From positions 1-42,333 of the forward strand of contig JAPLXL010000003.1 in the NCBI GenBank assembly GCA_026396115.1: a stretch of 42,333 nt of DNA, read 5' to 3'. Positions 7,765 through 14,541 of the stretch are shown one piece after another. The notes beneath the pieces are model-generated. The model worked only from the letters and a program-made list of their open reading frames with translations, made no database searches and was not told the DNA's origin. The DNA is from Candidatus Nealsoniibacteriota bacterium (GTDB lineage: Bacteria; Patescibacteriota; Minisyncoccia; Minisyncoccales; RBG-13-42-11). The translations under genes were made by a program, and so were the position numbers. Numbering within the stretch: position 1 is the stretch's first letter; every line of letters begins with the position of its first letter.

Positions 7765-7789
7765 GCTCTTTACAAGAAGAGCTTTTTTT
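7765..7789 (+). terminator. Intrinsic terminator
   Basis: GCTCTT (7765-7770), 6-nt loop, AAGAGC (7777-7782), then seven T. It closes the short transcription unit started at 7290. Confidence 0.85.
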
Positions 7790-7898
7790 ATTAAAATGGG
7801 CCTAGAAATTAATCACTGAAATTTGGTGAATAATTTTGATACCCAAAGTATCAAATCTATGTTCAATTACCCGAATTATAATGAAATTATAATAAAGG

Positions 7899-7925
7899 GT
7901 GAAGAAGAGATTTATCTCTTCGACT
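7899..7925 (+). repeat. Hairpin-1 fragment of the dispersed element upstream of rny
   Basis: GGTGAAGAAGAG-ATTTATCTCTTCGAC at 7899-7925, stem AAGAGAT/ATCTCTT. It matches the reverse-oriented end of the dispersed two-hairpin element and lies 21 nt before the rny ATG. The hairpin-2 half is missing. A separate perfect hairpin, TTTGATAC-CCAAA-GTATCAAA, lies at 7835-7855. Confidence 0.7.
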
Positions 7926-7946
7926 ACCAAAATTTTAGTTTAAACT

Positions 7947-9476
7947 ATGAATCAATTTACCTCACTTATCGTAGGCATAATTGCCTTGGCAGCAGGTTCT
8001 GTTTTGGGTTACTATGCCCGTCAATCAATTGCCAAAAAACAGGCAGGCACCTTAGAGGCCAAACTTCAAAAAAAAGTTCTCAAAGCAAAACAAGAAAGTG
8101 AAACGATTTTCTCTACCGCTAAACAAAAAGTCCAGCAGATTTCAGAGGCAGCCCAAAAAGAAATAGACGAGCGGAGGTTTGAGGTTTTAAGAACCGAGCG
8201 TCTTCTATTAAAAAGAGAAAGTAATTTGGACCAAAAACTTTCTGCTTTTGAAAGAAACCAAAAGGAATTTGAAGTTAAAGTAGAAAAGCTTAGGGACATT
8301 AAAGAAGGCCTGGAAAATTTGAGACAGGAAGCAATAGACAACTTGGAAAGAGTTGCCAAACTTTCAAAAGAGGAAGCAAAAAAGGAATTGCTTCGGAATT
8401 CAGAAAAAGAGTATCAGCAGGAAATATTGGAGAAAATACGAAAGATTGAAAAGGAGGGTTGGGAAAAATACGAAGAAAAAGCAAAGGAATTATTAACTAT
8501 TGCCATTCAAAAGTGCGCTCTTAATCAGGCCCAAGAGATTACTACTACTTCTTTGACCTTGCCCTCAGAAGAAATCAAAGGAAGGATTATCGGAAAAGAG
8601 GGAAGAAATATCAGAACCTTGGAAAAACTAACCGGAGTTGAAATTATTGTTGATGAGACCCCGGAAGCTGTGGTTATTTCCGGTTTTGACCCCGTTCGCC
8701 GGCAAATCGCCAAAATCGCCTTGGAAAAACTAATTCAAGATGGAAGGATACAGCCAGCCAGAATTGAAGAGCAGGTCCAGAAAGCGGAAGTTGATATTTC
8801 AAAACAGATTAAAGAGGCGGGAGAGACAGCAGTTTATGATACGGGAGTGATTGGTCTTGACCCCAAAATAATTCAATTATTGGGAAGATTAAAATTCAGA
8901 ACAAGCTTTGGCCAAAACGCTCTGCTTCATTCAATTGAGGTAAGCCATTTGTCTGGAGCTTTGGCTTCAGAAATTGGAGCCGATTTTTCAGTTTGTAAAA
9001 AAGCCGGGTTATTGCACGACATTGGAAAATCAGTTGATCATCAAATTGAGGGCTCTCATGTTGATATTGGAATTAAGATTTTAGAAAAATTCGGCGTTGA
9101 AAAAAAAGTGGTTGATGCTATGAAATCCCATCATGAAGAATATCCTTATCAAACCCTTGAATCAATAATAGTTCAGGTCGCTGACCAAATATCCGGAGCC
9201 AGGCCCGGAGCAAGAAAAGACACTTTGGAAAACTATTTGAAAAGGTTGGAGGAATTAGAAAAAATTGCTTTGAGGTTTTCGGGAGTGGAAAAGGCCTGGG
9301 CTTTGCAAGCAGGCAGAGAGATTAGGGTTTTTGTCAAACCGGAAGAGATTGATGACTTGGAAGCAAAAAGTTTAGCCAAAGCCATTGCCCAGCAGATTCA
9401 GGAGGAATTGAGGTATCCCGGAGAAATTAAGGTCAATGTAATAAGAGAATTTAGAGTAATTGAACACGCTAAATAA
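7947..9476 (+). CDS. rny: Ribonuclease Y
   Basis: 509 aa, normal length. Order: N-terminal membrane helix (SLIVGIIALAAGSVLGYYAR, about residues 6-25), a long coiled coil (about 30-190), a KH domain with GRIIGKEGRNIR (about 212) and VDETPEAVVISGFDPVRRQIA, then an HD domain with LLHDIGKSVDH (about 355) carrying the metal ligands. RNase Y is the membrane-bound endonuclease that starts mRNA decay in many bacteria without RNase E. Start ATG 7947 directly precedes the membrane helix. A hairpin of the dispersed element lies just upstream and a terminator 25 nt downstream, so the gene is probably monocistronic. Confidence 0.95.
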   Translation: MNQFTSLIVGIIALAAGSVLGYYARQSIAKKQAGTLEAKLQKKVLKAKQESETIFSTAKQKVQQISEAAQKEIDERRFEVLRTERLLLKRESNLDQKLSAFERNQKEFEVKVEKLRDIKEGLENLRQEAIDNLERVAKLSKEEAKKELLRNSEKEYQQEILEKIRKIEKEGWEKYEEKAKELLTIAIQKCALNQAQEITTTSLTLPSEEIKGRIIGKEGRNIRTLEKLTGVEIIVDETPEAVVISGFDPVRRQIAKIALEKLIQDGRIQPARIEEQVQKAEVDISKQIKEAGETAVYDTGVIGLDPKIIQLLGRLKFRTSFGQNALLHSIEVSHLSGALASEIGADFSVCKKAGLLHDIGKSVDHQIEGSHVDIGIKILEKFGVEKKVVDAMKSHHEEYPYQTLESIIVQVADQISGARPGARKDTLENYLKRLEELEKIALRFSGVEKAWALQAGREIRVFVKPEEIDDLEAKSLAKAIAQQIQEELRYPGEIKVNVIREFRVIEHAK

Positions 9477-9501
9477 TTGATAATTGATAATTGAAAATTA
9501 C

Positions 9502-9525
9502 AAAAAGCGCCAAAGGGCGCTTTTT
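9502..9525 (+). terminator. Intrinsic terminator after rny
   Basis: AAAAAGCGCC (9502-9511), loop AAAG, GGCGCTTTTT (9516-9525): a perfect 10-bp stem ending in a T-run. The symmetric A/T ends allow use from both strands, so it could also stop transcription of the minus-strand tRNAs. Confidence 0.9.
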
Positions 9526-9542
9526 GTGTCTGACTATTCTGG

Positions 9543-9645
9543 AGCGGGCGAGGCGAAGAGAACTTCGTTCTCTTCTTCACCTTCGCTTCCATAAATGGAA
9601 GCTCGGTAAGAGATAAATCTTTTCTTTTGCTCTGTGCTATCGCTT
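9543..9645 (+). repeat. Two-hairpin dispersed element plus partial copy, beside tRNA-Gly(UCC)
   Basis: GGCGAAGAGAAC-TTC-GTTCTCTTC, linker TTCACCTTCG, stem CTTCCAT-AA-ATGGAAG, tail CTCGGTA: a full copy at about 9552-9613. A second partial hairpin (AGAGATAAATCTTTTC) and TTGCTCTGTGCTATCGCTTGAGC follow. The last motif recurs beside the other tRNA-Gly gene at 26805-26825. On the tRNA strand these lie just 3' of the tRNA. Confidence 0.85.
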
Positions 9646-9646
9646 G

Positions 9647-9717
9647 AGCGGGTGATGGGAATTGAACCCACATAAATAGCTTGGAAAGCTATCACACTGC
9701 CATTGTGTTACACCCGC
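9647..9717 (-). tRNA. tRNA-Gly(UCC)
   Basis: Acceptor GCGGGTG/CACCCGC, anticodon loop TTTCCAA between ATAGC and GCTAT, T-loop TTCAATT. No encoded CCA. Confidence 0.93.
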
Positions 9718-9721
9718 CAAT

Positions 9722-9792
9722 TCGGGGTACTCGGATTTGAACCGAGACTAAATCCTCCCAAAGGACTCGTGCTACCGTTACACTATACCCCG
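9722..9792 (-). tRNA. tRNA-Pro(UGG)
   Basis: Acceptor CGGGGTA/TACCCCG, anticodon loop TTTGGGA with stem AGTCC/GGATT, T-loop TTCAAAT. It lies 4 nt from tRNA-Gly and is probably co-transcribed with it on the minus strand. Confidence 0.93.
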
Positions 9793-9812
9793 TCTTTTTG
9801 AATTTATCATGT

Positions 9813-9841
9813 TTTCAACTTTTTTTCAATTGTGGTAAAAT
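9813..9841 (+). promoter_or_regulatory. Probable promoter of the histidine kinase gene
   Basis: TTTCAA (9813-9818), 17 nt, TAAAAT (9836-9841) preceded by TGG (extended -10). It matches the arrangement at 3468-3496. The two start-proximal hairpins begin 7 nt downstream, so they would lie at the very 5' end of the transcript. Confidence 0.5.
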
Positions 9842-9847
9842 TTAGAT

Positions 9848-9905
9848 GATGAGATTTTTGCGAAATTTCATCTAAGAAGCTTCGTAAATTTCTAACGAAA
9901 TTTAC
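9848..9905 (+). promoter_or_regulatory. Two consecutive hairpins in the leader of the histidine kinase gene
   Basis: Hairpin 1: GATGAGATTT (9848-9857), loop TTGCG, AAATTTCATC (9863-9872), with one G-T pair. Hairpin 2: after TTCG, GTAAATTT (9884-9891), loop CTAACG, AAATTTAC (9898-9905), then TTGCTAAATTA and the ATG at 9917. The layout is the same as the two-hairpin elements elsewhere but with different stems. A near-identical hairpin 2 precedes rplS. Confidence 0.75.
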
Positions 9906-9916
9906 TTGCTAAATTA

Positions 9917-10864
9917 ATGGCTGTTAAAAATATTCTTGAACAACTTAATATTATTAGACGGTGCCAGAGATACAACTTATCTCTTTGGCAGTGCCCTCAG
10001 TTTCTTTTTCTGATAATGGGAGGTATTATCATTGTTTCCAGTTTAGCAACTTATGTCATAGGAAATAGATATATCGAGGACCCTCTTATAATAGCTCTGG
10101 TTGTTATTTTTATAACTACTCTTTTGTTTATCATTGCTTTCATCATTACCCAAAGTTTTGAAAGATTGGCCGAAGCCAACAGAATGAAGTCAGAGTTTGT
10201 TGGTATTGTTTCTCATCAACTCCGCTCCCCTCTTTCTAATTTAAAATGGGTTATCGAACTTTTAATGTCGGGAAGAATTTCCACAGTTTCTGAAAAACAA
10301 GCAGAATATTTCAGAATCTTAAAAGAAAACAGCGAAAGAATGAGGGAGCTGGTTTCAGACTTGTTGACCGTTTCAAGAATCGAACAAGGCAAACTTTTTT
10401 TTAAAAAAGAAAGAATTTCTTTACAGGGTTTAATTGAAAAAGTGATAAAAGAAGTAGAGATTTTTTCTAAAGCTTCCAATGTTGAAATAAGTTTTGATTC
10501 AGAAGAAAATTTACCTCAAATTATTGTTGACCCCGATCAGATTAAATTAGTAATTGGAAATCTTCTGGATAATGCCATTCGCTATATTAAAGAAAGGGGA
10601 AAGGCAGAGATAGATTTAAAGAAAAAGAATGATAATCTTTATGTTGAGGTTAAGGACAACGGAATCGGCATTCCAAAAGATGATCAAAAATATATTTTTC
10701 AGAAGTTTTTTCGCTCGGCTAACATAAAAAGACATCGAACCGAGGGGTCAGGCTTGGGTTTATATATTGCCAAATCAATTATTGAAAAATCAGGAGGAAA
10801 AATGGGCTTTAAAAGTCAAGAAGGTATTGGGTCGACCTTCTGGTTTGTCCTTCCAATTAAATAA
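9917..10864 (+). CDS. Sensor histidine kinase
   Basis: 315 aa. Two membrane segments (about 29-48 and 57-78) with almost no extracytoplasmic sensor loop, so sensing is likely within the membrane. The HisKA domain carries SHQLRSPLSNLKW with phospho-acceptor H100. The catalytic domain has N-box GNLLDNAIRY, G1 DNGIGIPKDD, F-box IFQKFFRS and G2 GSGLGLYIAKSI, all intact. A receiver-only gene follows at 10937, separated by a dispersed two-hairpin element, and the pilus ATPase gene comes next. A role in controlling or tuning the type IV pilus is inferred from position. Confidence 0.9.
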   Translation: MAVKNILEQLNIIRRCQRYNLSLWQCPQFLFLIMGGIIIVSSLATYVIGNRYIEDPLIIALVVIFITTLLFIIAFIITQSFERLAEANRMKSEFVGIVSHQLRSPLSNLKWVIELLMSGRISTVSEKQAEYFRILKENSERMRELVSDLLTVSRIEQGKLFFKKERISLQGLIEKVIKEVEIFSKASNVEISFDSEENLPQIIVDPDQIKLVIGNLLDNAIRYIKERGKAEIDLKKKNDNLYVEVKDNGIGIPKDDQKYIFQKFFRSANIKRHRTEGSGLGLYIAKSIIEKSGGKMGFKSQEGIGSTFWFVLPIK

Positions 10865-10882
10865 AAAAATAATCCTTGGTGG

Positions 10883-10936
10883 TCGATGAAATTAAAATTT
10901 CATCTCCACCTTCGCCCGTTGAAACGGGCTCGGTAT
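10883..10936 (+). repeat. Two-hairpin dispersed element abutting a start codon
   Basis: Hairpin 1: GATGAAATT-AA-AATTTCATC (10885-10904). Linker TCCACCTTC. Hairpin 2: GCCCGTT-GA-AACGGGC (10914-10929). Tail TCGGTAT directly before ATG 10937. The reading frame of the element continues into the gene (ARY-M) without a stop. Confidence 0.9.
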
Positions 10937-11305
10937 ATGAAGACAATTTTATTTATCGAAGACGAGTCAGTTCTTCAAAAGACTTTTAGGGAAATCATAG
11001 TCCAAGAGGGATATCAAATGATTTCTGCTTTAGATGGTGAGACAGGTTTGAGAGTGGCGAAAGAAAAAAAACCAGATTTAATTTTACTTGATTTAATTCT
11101 GCCAAAAATCCACGGCTTTGATGTTTTAAAAAAACTGAAAGAAGAAAATGAAACCAGAGATATTCCGGTAATTGTTTTAACTAACCTTGAAGGGTTGGAA
11201 GATGTGGAAAAAACTTTGAAGCTAGGGGCCACCACTTATTTGGTGAAAACAAATTATAGCTTGGAAGAAATATTGGAAAAAATTAAAAAAGCTTTGGGTG
11301 AATAA
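10937..11305 (+). CDS. Receiver-only response regulator (CheY-like)
   Basis: 122 aa from ATG 10937; an upstream in-frame ATG at 10886 only adds residues translated from the hairpin element. The REC fold is complete: acidic pocket E8-D9, phosphorylation site D52 (LLLDLILPKIHGF), T82 (VIVLTNLEG) and K104 (YLVKTNYS). There is no output domain, so it must act by protein contact. It is the likely partner of the adjacent kinase. It precedes the pilB-type ATPase, resembling PilG/PilH-like receivers in other pilus systems; that functional parallel is inference. Confidence 0.9.
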   Translation: MKTILFIEDESVLQKTFREIIVQEGYQMISALDGETGLRVAKEKKPDLILLDLILPKIHGFDVLKKLKEENETRDIPVIVLTNLEGLEDVEKTLKLGATTYLVKTNYSLEEILEKIKKALGE

Positions 11306-11312
11306 TCGGGTT

Positions 11313-11380
11313 TTAGGTTTTAGCTTCTTAGGTTTTTGGAAAAATTCCTAAAAAGCTAATTCCTAACACCTAAAACCTAA
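11313..11380 (+). promoter_or_regulatory. Large inverted repeat immediately before the pilus ATPase start
   Basis: TTAGGTTTTAG (11313-11323) pairs perfectly with CTAAAACCTAA (11370-11380); inside it, GCTTCTTAGG can pair imperfectly with CCTAAAAAGC. The hairpin base is 3 nt from the ATG at 11384, so translation would start at the foot of the stem. Stem sequence differs from the other start-proximal hairpins. Confidence 0.75.
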
Positions 11381-11383
11381 TCA

Positions 11384-13135
11384 ATGAAAGTAGAACCACA
11401 ACAATTAAAAGCTTTTCTTTTGGACGCTAAATTGATCACCGAAGCACAGTTTAAGGAAGCTGAAAATATTGCCAATAAAACTAATCAAAAAATAGGAGAT
11501 GTTTTTGTTTCCCAGGCCTTAATTTCTCAAGAGGAATTAATTAAAATGGAGGCTTATATTTTGGGCATTCCTTTTGTTGATTTGGAAAAAGAAAAAATTG
11601 AAGACGAAGTGTTAAAAATTATCCCCGAGCCCATTGCCAGATCTCATAATATCGTCGCTTTTAGAAAAAAAGGAAAGGACTTGGAAGTTGCCATGTTGGA
11701 TCCGGAGGATCTAAGAACGATTGAGTTTATTAAAAAGACTTCTGATTTAAGAATTTTACCGAGATTGACCACGCCAGAAAGCATTAAAAATGTTCTTTTG
11801 CAATACCAAAAAACCTTAGAAGCTGAATTCGGAGAAATAATTAAAAAAGAAGCCAAGGGAATTAAAACGGTAAAAGAGACAGGAATAGAAATGGGAGATC
11901 AAGAAGAACTAAAGAAAATAGCAGAAGAATTGCCGTTGGTGAGGATTGTTGATACCCTTTTGAAGCACGCAATCTTGGAAAGGGCTTCTGACATTCATAT
12001 TGAGCCGACAAAAAAAGAGGTGATCGTCAGATACAGAATTGATGGCGTTTTGCGAGACGCCATGATTCTTCCAAAAACAGTTTCCTCTGGAGTTGTTGCC
12101 AGGATTAAAGTTTTATCAAATTTAAAATTAGATGAACATAGATTGCCTCAAGACGGTCGTTTTCGAGTTGAAGCCGAAGATTACAAATATTCGATTCGCG
12201 TTTCAATTTTGCCGGTTTTTGACGGAGAAAAAATTGTCATGAGGCTTTTGTCAGAAACCGCCAAAGCCCTGACCTTAGAGCAGATAGGATTGAGAGGAGA
12301 AGCTCTAGAAACTGTTCAAAATAATTTAAGAAAACCGGTTGGAATGATTCTGGTAACCGGTCCAACAGGCTGCGGAAAAACCACTACTCTTTATTCAATG
12401 ATGGAAATCTTAAATGTTCTCGGGGTAAATATTTGTACTGTTGAAGATCCGATTGAATACAGAATGCCGAGAATTAATCAAACCCAGGTTAATCCTAAAA
12501 TTGGATTAACTTTTGCTTCAGGCCTTCGCTCTTTAGTCAGGCAGGACCCGGATATTATTATGGTTGGCGAGATTAGAGACAATGAAACCGCAGGCTTAGC
12601 TATAAATGCCGCTCTAACCGGTCATTTGGTTTTATCAACTTTACATACCACTTCGGCTTCAGGTGCTCTCCCCCGTCTTATTGATATGAAGGTGGAGCCA
12701 TTTTTAATTTCTTCAACCCTAGACGTTATTTTAGCTCAAAGATTGGTTAGAAGGTTGTGTCCAGAAAAAGAAAAATACACCTTTAAAGAGCCTGAAATAA
12801 AAAATTTAAAAAAATATTGCGATTTAGACATGATTTTAAAAATTTTTAAAGAAGAAAAACTAATAAAGCCAGAACAGATCTTGAAAGATGTCGTCTTTTA
12901 TCGACCAAAATCCTCTAAAGATTGCCCGGATGGTTATCAGGGTAGAATTGGAATTTACGAAGTATTATCTGTTACAGAGACCATAAAAGAACTGATAATA
13001 AAAGAAGCTGATGCTGACCAAGTTCAAAAGCAGGCTCAAAAAGAAGGAATGAGGACAATGATCGAAGACGGTTTTATTAAGGCCGCTCAAGGAATTACTT
13101 CAATTGAAGAAGTTTTGAGAGTTATTGTTGAATAG
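11384..13135 (+). CDS. pilB: Type IV pilus extension ATPase, PilB/GspE family
   Basis: 583 aa. An N-terminal T2SSE_N-like domain (about 1-150, IGDVFVSQALISQEEL) precedes the secretion ATPase core: the Asp box region with DIHIEPTKKEVIVRYRIDG, Walker A GPTGCGKTTTLY (about 326, Cys replacing the usual Ser), ICTVEDPIEY, and Walker B IMVGEIRDNETA. It powers pilus assembly at the inner membrane through PilC. The usual four-cysteine zinc loop near the C-terminus is degenerate: LCPEK and DCPDGYQGR remain but each lacks the second Cys of its pair. First gene of the pilus block, preceded by a long inverted repeat. Confidence 0.93.
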   Translation: MKVEPQQLKAFLLDAKLITEAQFKEAENIANKTNQKIGDVFVSQALISQEELIKMEAYILGIPFVDLEKEKIEDEVLKIIPEPIARSHNIVAFRKKGKDLEVAMLDPEDLRTIEFIKKTSDLRILPRLTTPESIKNVLLQYQKTLEAEFGEIIKKEAKGIKTVKETGIEMGDQEELKKIAEELPLVRIVDTLLKHAILERASDIHIEPTKKEVIVRYRIDGVLRDAMILPKTVSSGVVARIKVLSNLKLDEHRLPQDGRFRVEAEDYKYSIRVSILPVFDGEKIVMRLLSETAKALTLEQIGLRGEALETVQNNLRKPVGMILVTGPTGCGKTTTLYSMMEILNVLGVNICTVEDPIEYRMPRINQTQVNPKIGLTFASGLRSLVRQDPDIIMVGEIRDNETAGLAINAALTGHLVLSTLHTTSASGALPRLIDMKVEPFLISSTLDVILAQRLVRRLCPEKEKYTFKEPEIKNLKKYCDLDMILKIFKEEKLIKPEQILKDVVFYRPKSSKDCPDGYQGRIGIYEVLSVTETIKELIIKEADADQVQKQAQKEGMRTMIEDGFIKAAQGITSIEEVLRVIVE

Positions 13136-13139
13136 GTTG

Positions 13140-13318
13140 CCTAGCTCTAAGCTAGTCGAAGAGGATAAATCCTCTTCTTCGCCCCTCGCTGCGGCTCGGG
13201 TAGTCGAAGAGATAAATCTCTTCTTCAGCCACCGAGCTTTCACGTAGTGAAAGTGAAGGTGAAAAAGAGGCTTGCCTCTTTGCCTTCATTGCGATTCGGC
13301 TAAGCAACTACTAAGTAG
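13140..13318. repeat. Nested array of dispersed elements between pilB and pilC
   Basis: At least three hairpin units: TCGAAGAGGATAAATCCTC followed by TTCTTCGCCCCTCGCTGCGG and CTCGGGTA (forward, about 13158-13202); TCGAAGAGATAAATCTC with TTC (about 13203-13226); then ACCGAGCTTTCACGTAGTGA and AAGTGAAGGT, a hairpin-2 in reverse orientation (13231-13260); then AAAGAGG-CTT-GCCTCTTT and a degenerate forward tail. A small stem CTACT-A-AGTAG lies right before ATG 13321. Confidence 0.85.
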
Positions 13319-13320
13319 CT

Positions 13321-14541
13321 ATGCCAAGATATTCTTATACTGCCAAATCTTTAAAAGGAGAAGAAAAATCTGGGATTACTGAAGTTAAAGACGAAAGACA
13401 GTTGTCAAAAACCTTAAGAGAACAGGGTTTTATTTTAATTAAAGCAGAACTCGAGACAGCTGAGAAAAAAAGAAAATTTAAAATCTCTTTGCCTTTTTTA
13501 GGGGGGGTTTCTTTAACCGAAAAATTGATGTTTACCAGAAACCTTCAAGTAATGATATCAGCCGGTCTTCCTTTACCAAGAGCCCTTGAAACTTTAGCTT
13601 CCCAGACTAAAAGCAAAAAATTTAAAAAAGCCCTTTTAAATATAAACGAAGAAATTATCAAAGGAAAAAATTTTTCTGATTCTTTAAAGGCACATCCCGA
13701 TATTTTTTCTGAACTTTTCCAAAGCATGATTAAAGTAGGAGAAGAAACCGGTAATCTTGAGGAAGTTTTAAGAACTTTATCTCAGCAGATAGAAAAAGAG
13801 AATGAATTAAAATCAAAAATTAAAGGAGCTCTAATGTATCCTGCAGTAATTGTTTCGGCCATGATTGGCATTGGGATTTTAATGTTGGTTATGGTTGTCC
13901 CAAAGTTAGCTGAAACCTTTGAAGAGTTAAATATTGAACTCCCTTTTACTACCAGAATGGTAATTGGGCTGGGAAATTTTTTAGCCGAAAAATGGTTTTT
14001 AGTTCTTTTAATTATGGCGGTTTTTTTATTTTTTTTCCGGTTGGCTTTAAAAACCAGACGAGGCAAGGAAATGATAGATGCCATAACTTTAAAAATTCCC
14101 ATTATTTCTCCTTTGATAAAAAAAACAAACTCTGCCCATACCGTCAGAACTTTAAGCTCTTTAATTTCTGCCGGCGTTCCTATTGTCAGCTCTTTAAACA
14201 TTGTGGCCGGCATCTTGGGAAATATTCATTATAAAACCGCACTTTTGCAAGTTGCTGAAAAAGTTAAAAAGGGAGAAAAATTATCCGATGCTATGGCGCC
14301 TTATAAAGAAATTTATCCTTTAATCGTTATGCAGATGATAAAAGTTGGGGAAGAAACTGGTGAAACATCGGATATTTTAGCTAAATTAGCTATTTTTTTT
14401 GAAGAAGAAATTGGCTATGCCACAAAGAATTTAACCTCTGTTATTGAGCCAATTTTAATGCTTATCGTTGGGGGGGCGATTGGTTTTTTTGCTATTTCAA
14501 TGATCCAGCCAATGTATTCAATGCTGGAAGCTATCGAATGA
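13321..14541 (+). CDS. pilC: Type IV pilus inner-membrane platform protein PilC/GspF
   Basis: 406 aa, typical length. Two tandem T2SSF domains, each with the pattern LTEKLMFTRNLQVMISAGLPLPRAL (about 68-95) and KKTNSAHTVRTLSSLISAGVPIV (second half), and each followed by MIKVGEETGNLEEVL or MIKVGEETGETSDIL. Three to four membrane helices, including one around 180-200 and a final one near 375-395. It anchors the pilus motor and contacts PilB. Its stop overlaps the next gene's start by 4 nt (ATGA), so the minor pilin is translationally coupled. Confidence 0.95.
   Translation: MPRYSYTAKSLKGEEKSGITEVKDERQLSKTLREQGFILIKAELETAEKKRKFKISLPFLGGVSLTEKLMFTRNLQVMISAGLPLPRALETLASQTKSKKFKKALLNINEEIIKGKNFSDSLKAHPDIFSELFQSMIKVGEETGNLEEVLRTLSQQIEKENELKSKIKGALMYPAVIVSAMIGIGILMLVMVVPKLAETFEELNIELPFTTRMVIGLGNFLAEKWFLVLLIMAVFLFFFRLALKTRRGKEMIDAITLKIPIISPLIKKTNSAHTVRTLSSLISAGVPIVSSLNIVAGILGNIHYKTALLQVAEKVKKGEKLSDAMAPYKEIYPLIVMQMIKVGEETGETSDILAKLAIFFEEEIGYATKNLTSVIEPILMLIVGGAIGFFAISMIQPMYSMLEAIE

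Noticed and set aside
7290-7789. Bacteriocin or toxin gene
   Set aside because: The protein is short and exported but shows no immunity partner, lipobox, double-glycine leader or known toxin motif.
7823-8101. Open frame of 92 codons overlapping the rny start
   Set aside because: It runs through the hairpin and into rny out of frame, with no family resemblance; rny is unambiguous.
9398-9673. Minus-strand open frame of 91 codons after rny
   Set aside because: It is a read-through of the element and tRNA-Gly; its peptide resembles the TsaD insert only because of the shared repeat.
13140-13318. Clustered short repeats as a CRISPR array
   Set aside because: Units are of unequal length, in both orientations, with variable stems and no regular unique spacers; no cas genes are present.
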